Source: Cepaea nemoralis | Taxonomy: Eukaryota; Mollusca; Gastropoda; Stylommatophora; Helicidae | Direction: 5' to 3' | Length of the DNA stretch: 64,000 nucleotides | Assembly: GCA_014155875.1 (NCBI GenBank) | Contig: JACEFZ010028134.1 | Span: 248,001 to 312,000 of the forward strand | Part shown: one piece after another, positions 51,626-62,819 of the stretch | How the letters are laid out: the number at the start of each line of letters is the position of its first letter | Numbering within the stretch: the stretch's first letter is position 1 | Translations under genes and position numbers: made by a program | The notes under the pieces: model-generated | Database searches by the model: none | What the model was told of the DNA's origin: nothing | The model's input: the letters and a program-made list of their open reading frames with translations, nothing else

Positions 51626-52202
51626 AGGACCTCCTTTCCAAGTCTTGGGGTGTTTTGGTATATCTTTACAACAAAAGGGGACTCTTTTAACATGATTTCA
51701 GGGGTTTGGATATATAGTTAAAGAATATAGGTATGCAGTTTTTATACACCTTGATCCTGGGAGCTTAAGTCATTTTTTTTAACAAATCTCCATGAATATT
51801 TAATATACTGCTTTATAATGATCAATGATCTGAGAAATAATTTTTCTGCACTACAAATATTGAAATGTGCAAGGTAGTGGCAGAAACCTAAACTGTTTTG
51901 TTGTTTTAACTGTCATTCTGTTCATGGCATGAAACCAATATTTTACTGTCATTCTGTTCCTGGCATGAAACCAGCATTTTACTGTCATTCTGATCAGAGG
52001 ATACCAAGATGTTTTGGTGGTTTCTTTGCCATTCTGCTATTGTTTGTCAATTTTTCTCAATTCTAGTTCTTGCTTGTATTGCAGTTATAGCAATACAGAC
52101 ACATAGTGCACAGTGTTCATTTGCATCAGTTTTTGCTTGATCATCATCTACAGTTCTGTATTTGTAAAGTATACTCATTTATTACACATTTGTCGATATA
52201 CT

Positions 52203-52208
52203 CAATAA
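52203..52208 (+). promoter_or_regulatory. Candidate polyadenylation signal
   Basis: AATAAA in CTCAATAAAGATTTTG. It is 2.7 kb after the cry-dash stop and no canonical AATAAA was noticed immediately after the stop (an AATATA variant lies near 49684). Assignment to cry-dash is speculative. Confidence 0.2.
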
Positions 52209-52429
52209 AGATTTTGTAAATTGAGAGAATCGTTCATTGAGTTTTGTTCTGTTAAAGAGAAAGGGATGATAAAGAACACATATGCATACTGCTATTTTTC
52301 TTCATATTATTCTATTGTTTCTCAGTTGTCTAATCTAGATTCATATATAAACGTTACAGTTAGCCTAAGACTGTTAGATCATACAGTTCTTGTAATGGCC
52401 CATGATATATGAGGCAGGCTCGCCAGAAC

Positions 52430-52990
52430 ACCCACAAGTTGTCATTACACTAGGGAGATACTGCAGAGGTCAGTTACCTATGCTGGTCACCAGTGAGATA
52501 AAGAAGCTGGTCAAACAGCATTCACGTCCAGAAGACATTTACACAGATGGGTCCATCAGCGTGGGTGTACAAAACTAAAAGAATGGATGGAAATAAAGAG
52601 GATAGACAACTACATCAAGCCTGACTGTGGAGATCTCCACTGCCTTCAGAGCACTTGCACAGGCTGCAGAACAGGCAGCCACATGTGTGATAATTATATC
52701 AAACTTTGTGAACATTCTACAGAAAATAACAACCGGCAATCTCCACTCTGAATGGATAGACTGCATTTAAAAGATGTGCTTCAAATCACTCACTTGGATC
52801 TACACATCCGGACGTACAAGGTAATGAATGCGCAGACCAGCTGGCAATTGTTGCATTAATACAGATAGGAAGAAGCACAAACAGGGCTGATATAATTAAT
52901 ACATTACATGCTCATCTAGCAAATAATCATGAGACAGATGCTGGCCCGACTACAGCATTTGGAAGTGCAGCCTGGTCAAACATGTCAATG
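52430..52990 (+). mobile_element. LINE RNase H remnant
   Basis: YTDGSISVGV at about 52540, TVEISTAFRALAQAAEQAAT, IIISNFVNILQKITTGNLHS, WIYTSG, NECADQLAIVALIQ. This is the order of a RNase H domain, with stops and the second catalytic Asp changed (TDS to SNF). Confidence 0.75.
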
Positions 52991-53304
52991 TCATCTTCGA
53001 GGTCAAGAGAGGAGAAATAACCAACTCCTCATGTGAACAGTCAGCAGAATTACTTTTGGATGGCTGCTGTACGGAACTGAGCACAAATAGGAATGCCCGA
53101 TGTCAAATGAAGTTGTTTGACATAACATAACATATTTGGGATCTCAAATTGTACATAACGCATTCTTTAAGGATATGTTCCACTATAATTTCAGACTGAA
53201 GATATTTGCAGAGCGGGTACATTCCGATCTCAAGTGTGTAAAACATGTGACTTGCAAGCCAGGCCTACAACGGCAATTGAAATTTTACTTGTTCAATCTC
53301 ACTA

Positions 53305-53540
53305 ATGCCGATCTCCCTGGCGAAAGGGTTAAGGACGCTGTTCGTAATCCCGTATTCCCACGTACGAAACACAGCTGTGTGAGATTTGGCAGCGGATTGT
53401 GTCGCGCTGGTTACTTACAGAGGTATGTGAGCCAGTCGTTCAGAAAGCAATGGCAAACTACTGAACGTAAAACTTGCCAATGCATCAACACCAGCTGAAA
53501 AATGCTGATGTTTACTGCAGTGTCCTGTAAAGGATTTGTG
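53305..53540 (+). mobile_element. SINE-1 copy
   Basis: CTGGCGAAAGGGTTAAGGAC head, box-B-like TACGAAACACAG, GAAAGCAATGGCAAACTACTG, TGTCCTGTAAAGGATTTG. Confidence 0.85.
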
Positions 53541-53744
53541 AAACAAAAAAGTCTCACTAAGCAGTGGAAAATACCTGTTATCATGGGTTTTGGATGTTCT
53601 TTCTGTTTATACTCATATATCTCACAGCACTGGAAATTTTATAATGGATATTTGATGTTCTTTTTGTTCATACATATCCCCAGTGTTATGTGGGAACTTT
53701 TTCATAAATGAGACAAACTATTTTAGAAGTTGCATCTTCATTGT

Positions 53745-54030
53745 ATAACGTTGGGATCAACCTCAACACCAGATTTATTTACTAGGCAAGTTTACCTTCA
53801 GTAGTTTGCCATTGTTTCTGAACGAGAAACCAACACTGAAGCCCAACTAACCGCAGAGGGAAACAATCCCATAACCCCACCATCAGCGCACGAGAAGTTT
53901 AGAGGGAAACAATCCCATAACCCCACCACAGCGCACGAGAAGTTTAGAGGGAAACAATCCCATAACCCCACCACCAGCGCACGAGAAGTTTAGGAGTGAC
54001 CGCCCTTATCCATTCATCCCCGTCATGTGA
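53745..54030 (-). mobile_element. SINE pieces with a tandem triplication
   Basis: A SINE-1 fragment (about 53755-53845) is followed by three copies of a 46-bp unit (AGAGGGAAACAATCCCATAA, then CAGCGCACGAGAAGTTTA) at 53857-53990. The last copy continues into a SINE-2-like head (CTTATCCATTCATCCCCG). Confidence 0.65.
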
Positions 54031-54454
54031 AGTTATGTGAGGTGAAGGTCAGACACCCCTTCACTACATTTTCTAGATGTATTAAAACATTGTGGTAAAA
54101 TCAACAATAAATGTAAGACTCAATCATTTTAATTCACTTTGTAAGTTCTAAATTGCAGCCATGATTGGTACATTAGTATCTTAAAGTACACATGATGATT
54201 AGGTCCCTTTGTTGAACATGACTCAAGACAAATGACTGATATAAATAGGCTTTATTTCTGCATATAACCAACTTTTGTAGACTTCACTGTCATTGTACAG
54301 AAATGGACTTATGGCAAAATACCAGCCACGTTTGGTACAAATCTCAGTCCCAGATGTAGTGCCATACAAGCACCCATGGAGTAGCCACCTACAGATAATA
54401 TTCACATAAGAACTCCGTCATTTGTAAGTGTAAAATAAATAAATTCTACATTTG

Positions 54455-55240
54455 CCCACACACAACAAAACTGGGTATTTCATTATACATGTGTGCACAC
54501 ACAACAACAAAACTGGATATTTCATTATACATGTGTGCACACACAACAAAACTGGGTATTTACTTCTACATGTGTGCACACACAACAAAACTGGGTATTC
54601 CATTCTACATGTGTGCACACACAACAAAACTGGGTATTCCATTCTACATGTGTGCATACACAACAAAACTGGGTGTTTACTTCTACAAGTGTGCACACAC
54701 AACAAAACTGGGTATTTCATTCTACATGTCTGCGCACAAATCCAAACTGGGTATTTCATTGTATATTTGTGTACACACAACAAATCTGGGCATTCTACAT
54801 GTGTGCACACACAACAAAACTGGGTATTTCATTTTACATGTGTGCGCACGAATAATAACTGGGTATTTCATTCTACTTGTGTGCACACAACAAAACTGGG
54901 TATTTACTTCTACATGTGTGCGCACATACAACAAAACTGAGTATTGACTTCTACATGTGTGCATACACAACAAAACTGGGTATTTAATTCTACATGTGTG
55001 CACACAAAACAAAACTGGGTATTTACTTCTATAAGCGTGCACACACAACAAAACTGGGTATGTACTTCTACATGTATGCACACACAACAAAACTGGGTAT
55101 TCCATTCTACATGTGTGCAGACACAACAAAACTGGGTATTTCATTCTACATGTGTGCAAACACAACAAAACTGGATATTTACTTCTACATGTGTGCACAC
55201 ACAACAAAACTGGGTATTTCATTCTACATGTGTGCACATG
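54455..55240. repeat. 39-bp minisatellite open in four frames
   Basis: About 20 units of AACTGGGTATTTCATTCTAC then ATGTGTGCACACACAACAAA. The unit is 13 codons, so stops are avoided over hundreds of bp: three plus frames (QQNWVFHSTCV; TTKLGISFYMCAH; HNKTGYFILHVC) and one minus frame (CRMKYPVLLCVHT). No start context, splice site or domain supports translation. Confidence 0.95.
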
Positions 55241-55354
55241 ACAGGAGGTTTGTATTTCGTACAGAAATGTCTAAGAGTTCAAGACAGAAGGCCAGTATTC
55301 ATAGTTGATTACTCCTACCAAATTTGCTGTTTTGTGTTCTTATAATTTGTTCTC

Positions 55355-55535
55355 AGGGTGATTTGGCAGCAAACCGCCTTGCGTTGGTTTTTTTTACGAA
55401 ATGGTATGGGTGCCGGTCGTTCAGAAAGCAATGGCAACCTACTGAATGTAAACTTGCCAAGAGATCACAAACTAGCAACCAAAAATATTGCTTGGGGTGA
55501 CTGCGACACACTGTAAAAGGGTATACTACTAACTC
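55355..55535 (+). mobile_element. SINE-1, 5'-truncated
   Basis: GTGATTTGGCAGCAAACCGC, GTCGTTCAGAAAGCAATGGC; A-rich end at 55535. Confidence 0.85.
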
Positions 55536-55589
55536 TATTTTAAAAAAAAATAATTTATTAGTACTAAGATACTAATGTGGGTGATCAAT

Positions 55590-57690
55590 GGGAAATGTTG
55601 AAGAATTCAATCAGTTGTGCTGCAGGAAAAAACTAAAACTATTTCAATATTAAAGAAAGTGGGTCGTAAGACATGGATGGCTGAAGAAATTTTACAACTA
55701 ATGGAAACAAGAAGACAGAACAAAAATAATCCTGCCAAATATGAAGAAATTCACAGAAAAGTCAGAATATTATGTAAGGATGCAAAAGAAGCTTGGCTTG
55801 AGATAAACTGCATAGAAATTGGAAAAAAAAACACAGCAGAAAAAATAACAAACTAATGCACAAAAGAATTCGGGAGCTTACTAATCAAAGAACACATACA
55901 TCAGCAGGCTGCCTAAAGACAAAAGATGGAAACATCATAATAGAAAAAGATCAGATTTTACATTTATGGTCAGATTATGTGAAAAACCTTTATGATGATA
56001 ACAGAGAAGAACAGTATTCTTCTTCTTCTGCGTTCATCCGGAGTTTTTTTTCCGGACGTGACTGCGTTGTGCCTGTTTACAGCAGAGCTGCGTTCTTGCG
56101 CCATTAGGCCGACACATCCGACTTCTGCGGGCATTTGTTGACCGGGTTAACCTTCCTGGGGGAGAAGAACAGTATAATATTCAAAATATTAATAAAGGAC
56201 CATCATTTTTGAAGATGGAGGTTCAGAATGCTCTTAACCATATGAAATCTGGCAAGACCCCCGGTTCAGACAGCATCACAACAGAAATGATTAATGCTTT
56301 AGAAGAATACGGAATAGATAAAGTTACCAGACTCCTGAATACAATATATGATACTGGAGATATACCTCATGAATTATGTAATTCTGTATTTATTGCAATC
56401 TCAAAGAAATCAGGAGCCTTGGAATGTGATCAACATCGAACAATAAGTATAATGAGCCATATCACGAAGATTTTGCTAAGAATTATCATGCAAAGAGTTA
56501 GGAAGAAAATACAACCTGAAATAGAAGAACAATGTGGGTTTGTAGAAGGCAAGGGTACAATATTACAATAAATGCTGTGTATATACTGAGAACAGTAACT
56601 GAACGCTCTATAGAAGTAAACAAAGATCTACACCTTTGCTTTATTGACTACACAAAGGCTTTCGATAAAGTGAGACATATCGACATGATAAGGATGCTTG
56701 AAGATCTACAAATTGATGGAAAAGACCTTAGACTTGTAAGAAATATATGAAACAACAAGCTGCCATAAGAATTGATAATTAAGTAGATCAATATGTGACA
56801 GATGTGTAATGTCTCCAGATCTGTTTTCCCTGTACAGTTAAAATATTTTCAGAAATATAGAAGATATAGAAGGAATCAACATTGGGGGACGTTGCAACAA
56901 TAACAATAGATATGCGGATGATACAGTCTTGATTGCAGACAATGAACAGGATCTGCAACATTTAGTAAATGCGACTGTTGCACACAGTGAACAACTAGGG
57001 TTAGAATCGAATTTTAAGAAGACACAGATTATGGTCGTCACTGGGAAGAAGGAAATGCACAATATATATATACAAGTATATGGGCATATTTTAAACAAAT
57101 GAATCGGTACAATTATCTCGGGACAGTCATAACATCTGATAGGAGATGCCTTGAAGATATTAGAACAAGTATCGCCATGGCAATGATAGCCTTTTGCAAA
57201 ATGGAAAACATACTGACCAATAAAAAGATGTCATTTGCAGCGACAAAAAGGGTGTTGAGGTACTATATATAACGTGTGCTTTTGTATGGATGTGAAGCGT
57301 GGACAATAAGCAAACAGGCTGAAGAACATCTGATGGCTGTGGAAATGTGGTTTCTGGGGGAAATGCAAAAAATACCACGGACAGACAGAAAACCCAATGG
57401 CCAAGTCCTACGGAAAACAAATGAAAATCGTAAACTGATTAGAGAAATTAGACGTAGGCCTAGACAGTCAAAATTTGTTGGTCGTGTTATGAGATGAAAT
57501 AAATTGGAGAACTTGGTGACAACAGGCAAGATCGAGGGGAAGAGAACAAGAGGACAGAGAAGTAAATAGCTGAATGGCTTGGTCACGTGGCATGGTCGAG
57601 ACAAGAACACAGCGCTGATCAACGACTCTGGTGATCGAGTGAGATGGCGAACATGACCGCCCACGCTTATCGGCATGGCGCATGATGATG
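55590..57690 (+). mobile_element. L2 LINE copy, RT region, decayed
   Basis: In order: ILKKVGRKTWMAEEILQLME (linker), KRIRELTNQRTHTSAG and WSDYVKNLYDD, then the R insertion. After it: ALNHMKSGKTPGSDSITTEM, DIPHELCNSVFIAISKK, CGFVEGKGT; LCFIDYTKAFDKVRHIDMIR (RT motif A). A decayed motif C follows ([14 protein letters not shown], about 56910), then LLYGCEAWTISKQAEEHL and the C-terminus to about 57680. Several frameshifts and stops. It is longer at the 5' end than the 45.2 kb copy and serves as its uninterrupted reference at the FIDY-TKAF junction. Confidence 0.88.
56018..56161 (-). mobile_element. Retroposon R copy 3 (144 bp, truncated)
   Basis: 3' end of R with the GAA tail at the left, flanked by a perfect 14-bp duplication GAGAAGAACAGTAT at 56004-56017 and 56162-56175, inside the L2 LINE. 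It is nearly identical to the same part of copy 2, so the insertion is young. Confidence 0.92.
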
Positions 57691-57709
57691 ATAATGAGGA
57701 CGTGATTGG

Positions 57710-57885
57710 TCTAGCGTCCCCCATAAAGTTTGGAGAGAACAATAATGGAGGGGTATATGCCTGGGAAGAGAGGGAGAGAAAGGCCAAAGAGAAGATGAAG
57801 GCAGGATGTGGCGGATGATCTCCAGATGGGTGTATCGGTCGCGGGACATCTTGCTTTTGACCGAGACGTTTTTTCGGGAATGAAT
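57710..57885 (+). mobile_element. LINE C-terminus, left arm of an inverted pair
   Basis: IMEGYMPGKRGRERPKRR, RQDVADDLQMGV, AGHLAFDRDVF. Inverted with respect to 58125-58310, which encodes the same segment. Confidence 0.75.
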
Positions 57886-57954
57886 GGATGAATGAGCGAG
57901 CGTCCCCCACAAGAACCATGTGAACATGACAGTTAACTTGCTGTTGCACAGTGT

Positions 57955-58110
57955 TATGAGCTTGTCGCAAGCACACCTGCCTGCTGCACCGGTGGTAATG
58001 TGTTCGAATCATATCGATGCAGGGATTTTTGTTTTATATCGACTCGAGCTTCCAAGTCGATCAAGCCAAAAATATGTAACAGGAAATGTTCTGGGAAGTA
58101 AAGACGATTC
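57955..58110 (+). mobile_element. SINE-5 copy between the inverted arms
   Basis: Head GTCGCAAGCACACCTGCC with box-B GTTCGAATCATATCG; body AACAGGAAATGTTCTGGGAAG. Confidence 0.65.
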
Positions 58111-58124
58111 ATTCAGTAGCATGT

Positions 58125-58310
58125 CCTTTGCAGAACCTCGCTTCCATATCAACCTTCCAGAAAACCTCTCGATCATAAGCAAGATGTCCCGTGTCCCATA
58201 CACTCATCTGGAGATCATCCACCACATCCTGCACCCATCTTCTCTTTCGCCGTCCTCTTCCTCTCTTCCCAGGCATATACCCCTCCATTATTGTATGCAT
58301 TGTTTATGTT
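58125..58310 (-). mobile_element. LINE C-terminus, right arm of the inverted pair
   Basis: Minus frame 58300-58109: IMEGYMPGKRGRGRRKRRW, QDVVDDLQMSVWDTGHLAYD, ARFCKGHATE. Confidence 0.8.
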
Positions 58311-58387
58311 TACAACATTCATTTGACAATGTTTTTTTTCCCTACGTGAATGTATTATGCTCTATTGATGAACGAAAGATGAGTGAT

Positions 58388-58465
58388 TGGAAGGGCCGAA
58401 TGTAAGACGGACATGCGTGCCCAATTTGTTACCCTTTGAAAATAAAGTCTGTTCGTTCATTCTCT
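58388..58465 (+). mobile_element. Repeat E copy
   Basis: GGGCCGAATGTAAGACGGAC and TTTGAAAATAAAGTCTGTTCG. Sense orientation, with AATAAA close to the end. Confidence 0.75.
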
Positions 58466-59889
58466 CCAAACTTTCGTGACGTTTCAAAAATGGCGTGATA
58501 ATATTGATAATTGAAGACACACACCACCCGCAATCATCCATTGAATGACGTCACTGCATTTTGGCCATTCCCACGCGTGCCCAGTCCACAACGTATTTCT
58601 GCTCACATGAGTAGTTGGTTTTGAATTTTGATATCTTATCTCCACTCCTGACCTCAAAGACGACATCGGGTGCCTGAATTGACCAGACTGCACTATCAAA
58701 TCGTGTAGCTTGGTCATGCTAACGCTATAGTCTCGTCAGTATCCGCCAGTAGTCCAGACTACATTGATTATATTTAAACCAGCCCTGTCCATGCTTCTCC
58801 CCGTTCTGCTCTCTCATTATCTTTTAACCCGGCATGACTAGATGAGTACATCCAGGTACACCCGCATGCTGTCTGTCCATTCGGAGTGGAGGCTACTGGC
58901 TGCAATATTTTGTAGCTTGAACAGTCACAAGTGTGTCAAGTGCTCTGAGGGGTAGCAGTGACTTCCTAAGTCAGACCTCATGTAATATTGTAGTTGTCCG
59001 GAACACGACACTATTCTCTCATTGTTTTCCTCATCCTGTGCACCTGTATACGCTCACGTTGACCTTGAACTGTGCTTTACTGATCCATTTATGTTAGCGA
59101 TGAGGTCTTCTGGGTATGACTGATGTTCTGTCTGTTTCCTTACCTCAGTGTCGACAAATACAGGCAAATGACTTCTTCAGTATCTTCCTAGTGTAATAAC
59201 AGCCCGAGAGTATTTTTTCACGTCTATGAGCATATCAGTTCATTCTTCTTCGTGTTAGAGATAGAAGATAGACCAAGTCACTATAGATAGACCAATCGAG
59301 CGCTGATTGTCCATAAACAATATCGGGAGAGCACCATACATACATTACTCCTCAGGGTGTAGGAAAGGATCCTGTACTCTTTGTGTACGTGCAACTTGAT
59401 CACTACAACACCACAGGCAAGATGCAGAGGCGATGGTCGCTAGGGAATCTCAGTATTAGCAGCCTAGTAAAACTAAGCAATGGCTTAATCATGTTGGACA
59501 GCCTAAAAGTAAAATTATTTACAGGCTGCTATTTATTAAGCTCAAACTCAACCTGTATGCACAATACTCCTCTTGCTAATTTATTTTTAATTAGACAAAG
59601 ATACCAACCTAATCAGTCCATGAACAAAAATGCACCTGTCCCTCATTCAGATACTGTGTTCTCAATAACGTTTTCAGATGTTTTCTGCAATTTTAAAAGG
59701 TAGCCCCAAGCAGATATTGCTGTTGGGGTGTGAAGTGTTGGGCCTTCACATATTCTAGGCCTTCACTTATAGACTGGCTCCTAGACTTTCCTTTCTAGAC
59801 AATTCTGAAAATGTTATTTCTTTAGCAAATTTAAACAGATAAGTCACAGGCAATATGTCCCATTCTTAAAATTGTCTAATATCTATCTT
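58466..59889. other. Unassigned intergenic sequence
   Basis: An open plus frame at 59383-59703 (106 codons) has no motif I recognise and no clear splice context. A short SINE-5-like scrap (GACCAATCGAGCGCTGATTG) lies at 59290. Confidence 0.35.
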
Positions 59890-59945
59890 TATGAGGTTGG
59901 GTCAACGTCAGTGCCATCCTGTTGAGGAAGGGGGGGGGGGGGGGG

Positions 59946-59985
<40 letters not shown>

Positions 59986-60080
59986 AGAAATCCTGTCTTT
60001 CTTGTGAATGCTAGGGATCGAAGCAGGACTACTGTCCAGGCAGGCAAACACACTAACCACTATGCCACTGCAACTAGGGT
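59890..60080 (-). mobile_element. tRNA-headed SINE with poly-G and (GA)n
   Basis: TGAGGTTGGGTCAACGTCAG, then G17 (about 59931-59947) and AG repeats (59950-59980), then a minus-strand tRNA-like head (GGGATCGAAGCAGG; CTAACCACTATGCCACTGC). Related to 51085-51215. Confidence 0.55.
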
Positions 60081-60176
60081 TGCCAGATGCTTTCGACAGA
60101 TTTAATTAAATCTCTTTTTTTCTTTTTCTATATTTTGGTAGAACTTTTATTTTGAAAACTTCAAATGTCAGTGATT

Positions 60177-60250
60177 ACGAACGAACAAACTTTATTTTCA
60201 AAGGGTAACAAATTGGGCACGCAGGCCCGTCTTACATTCGGCCCCTTACT
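60177..60250 (-). mobile_element. Repeat E copy
   Basis: TACGAACGAACAAACTTTATTT, TTGGGCACGCAGGCCCGTC, TTACATTCGGCCCC. Best match to the 58388 copy, in opposite orientation. Confidence 0.8.
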
Positions 60251-60349
60251 AGCATCAGGAGCAACAACCAGAGTAATGGACAAGAGCAAAATCATTGTAT
60301 AATTGAAGCAAGTTTCAAATCGATTTCGTTGTTGCTGTGGTTAGTTGGT

Positions 60350-61460
60350 TTATATCTGTATGATACAGCATTCACATTCCCACCATTCTTCTGGAAGAGC
60401 GACCAACAGTGTTCCTGAGAATCCCACAACAGTGTAAGCATAACCTTCCCTGCTGATGACAAAACATTACATTTCTTGGTTGATAGTGAAGGATGTTTCT
60501 AATGCATTGCAGTAAGCTTTGAATCAGAATTGTAGTGAGGCACCAGAGATTCATCTCCTGTAACATCCTTGCTCAGCATGTTATTTCTTTCAACCTGTGT
60601 ACCACTTTTCACATTGGACAGTGGGGAGCATTTTGTGTGATATTAACTGGCACAGGAATGGAGCATAATGGGGACGACCCATTGCCATGAAGTTGGAACC
60701 TCGACTAACTAACTGTGTACCAAAAGAGATGCTCAAAAGACAGTCCCGTTTGTTTCATTTTGTGTTCCTTAATTAGTTGTCTGGTCACTCACAGCAAGCA
60801 CACTTTAGGGAATTTCAAACTGTAATGTACTGTCTGGGCACTGACAGCAAGCACACTTTAGGGAATTTCAAACAGTAATGTACTGTCTGGGCACTCACAG
60901 TAAGCTCACTTTAGGGAATTTCAAACTGTAATGTACTCACAGCAAGCACACTTTAGGGAATTTCAAACTGTAATGTACTGTCTGGGCACTGACAGCAAGC
61001 ACACTTTAGGGAATTTCAAACTGTAATGAACTCACAGCAAGCACACTTTAGGGAATTTCAAACTGTAATGTAGTCTGGGCACTGACAGCAAGCACACTTT
61101 AGGGAATTTCAAACTGTGATGTACTGCCTGGGCACTCACACTTTAGGGAATTTCAAACTGTAAGGTACCATAGTTTAGCCATGAGGTCGTGCCATTGATG
61201 CTGCTACATTGTCTATAGTTCCTCTCTATAAGCTCAGATTAACTTCTCCACAAATACTTTCCTGCTATAATCTCAATAGGACACTGAGGTTGGTGCTCAT
61301 CAACAATTTTTGAGCATCCCTTAGAAAATTTATCGACTCAGTTATGTACCACTTATTATGATAAACACGTCTCACTTTGAATAATAATTCCTTATGAATA
61401 TCCTTTGCAGAAAGTTCTTTTACCTGTTCTCGAAAAATATGTACATTACGCAATATTCCA
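60350..61460 (-). mobile_element. Decayed mariner carrying a minisatellite
   Basis: Minus strand: the N-terminal piece 61453-61265 (ELSAKDIHKELL) resembles the helix-turn-helix region. At 60790-60700 EHKMKQTGLSFEHL precedes a decayed VTGDESLVPHYNSDSKL, the first catalytic Asp region, then AGKVMLTLLWDSQ (60570-60400). Between the N-terminal piece and these lies the 53-bp array (60785-61165). Confidence 0.65.
60785..61165 (+). repeat. 53-bp tandem array, about seven units
   Basis: Units of AGCAAGCACACTTTAGGGAA and TTTCAAACTGTAATGTACTG with deletion variants lacking TGTCTGGGCAC. Lies inside the mariner remnant. Confidence 0.93.
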
Positions 61461-61479
61461 CATTTGCACAGCCCATAAC

Positions 61480-61770
61480 CAGTTGGTCTCTGGGTAGTGA
61501 GATCAGATGCCAGTGTGTATTGTTGCGCACATAAAAAAATCCCTTGGCAGTTGGAAATCGAAAAAGAGTAGCCTTACAGCGCTGCCTGGGCAAAATTTCT
61601 AGTTAAAAATCTACCCAAAGTATTTCAGGATCCTCGCTGGTGCTACGGAGTTCGTGCACTGAGCTGAGTTTCTCCGGACTCTGGCTTGAGTTAAGAGAAG
61701 AACGGAGCACTTATGGGTTACACCCGTGTGCTGTGATGTTGATCCGTCGACTAAACTAAACTATACAACT
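61480..61770 (+). mobile_element. SINE-3, 5'-truncated
   Basis: GTTGGTCTCTGGGTAGTGAG to GACTAAACTAAACTA. The head is absent; the body aligns throughout with 14965-15260. Confidence 0.88.
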
Positions 61771-61897
61771 GGATGATGCTGCCACCAAATACCTTTAGAG
61801 ACTACCAACTAACATTTTCAACTCTCTCATATCAGCTTATAACTGACTTATTGACTATTCCCTCATAGCTTTACAAGTTTCATTTGTTCTACTAGAG

Positions 61898-61946
61898 CAG
61901 TGGTTCTCAACCGGTGGGGAATTCCCCCCAGGGCGAATTTTAGGTT

Positions 61947-61978
<32 letters not shown>

Positions 61979-62302
61979 GAAAGATTATTTTAAGATCGCG
62001 TTAATACGTTAATACAAGAAATGATTACTTGATTTTGTTGTTTACTCCATACTGTACAGTTCTGTACTTCTTGCCCTTCTGAAATTTGGTTTATATAGTA
62101 AGTAGACCCGCAAGTCACGTTTTATGTAGACATCTAGACTTGTTCTAGTATGGGTTATTAAATTTAGCTTCCATTTTTAAGTATACTGCGTAGGGGGAGG
62201 GGGGGGAGAAGAGATTTATAGGGAGGAAATACGAAAGGGGGGAATGATGTTCTGAACATATGGTGAAGAGGTGCATGGGCCAAAAAAGGTTGAGAACCAC
62301 TG
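61898..62302. mobile_element. hAT-like MITE (405 bp)
   Basis: Ends CAGTGGTTCTCAACC and GGTTGAGAACCACTG are perfect 15-bp inverted repeats of the kind found on hAT (Charlie-type) transposons. 8-bp duplications with one mismatch flank it: TACTAGAG (61890-61897) and TGCTAGAG (62303-62310). The interior has a poly-G (about 61960-61979) and no transposase. Confidence 0.9.
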
Positions 62303-62819
62303 TGCTAGAGGTTTAGACAAATACATCAAGGCAGTGATGAAAATAAAATAATAAACCCTGGAGCATGTGGTAACCATCATTGTATTCAACAAACACAATA
62401 AATAAGAACGATGCATATTCACTTAAGACATGCATGTATTCACTGATTCATGCTGAAAATATAATCTCTCATCTCTGTGACAGCATCAACAACTCAGTCA
62501 TACTCAAACCAGAAATATCATACTTCACTTTGCCTCAAGTAGCTAGTATTAGAAACACCCATATTTCACTTAACCACATTAAACAAAGGTAAAGGGTAAC
62601 ATTAGAAGTAGTCTCCAATATCAAAGTTATACTTCCTTAAATACTGTACACTTTCCCACAAGAGCCACATTCAAAACAATGTATTCCTTTAGTGAATTAA
62701 AACACAGAAGCCAAACAATAGATTGGACAATTTGTTGCCTGACATATTTTGCTGCATCTCATGACATATTTCGCTGCATCTCATGACATATTTTCGCTGC
62801 ATCTTGTCAGACTGCATTT
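62303..62819. other. Unassigned; short tandem repeat
   Basis: Three copies of TGACATATTTTGCTGCATCTCA-like sequence at 62740-62808. Upstream open frames are not supported. Confidence 0.4.

Noticed and set aside
54418..55345. Several 100-171 aa overlapping ORFs as a Cys/His-rich secreted protein family
   Set aside because: They are all frames of one 39-bp tandem unit; no start, splice or domain evidence.
57263..58012. 249-aa minus-strand ORF, the longest in the window
   Set aside because: It is antisense to the L2 LINE C-terminus and crosses several element borders; composition is Ser/Phe/Pro-rich as expected for an antisense frame.
59383..59703. 106-codon plus ORF as a gene
   Set aside because: No motif, no splice context and biased toward chance AT-rich codons.
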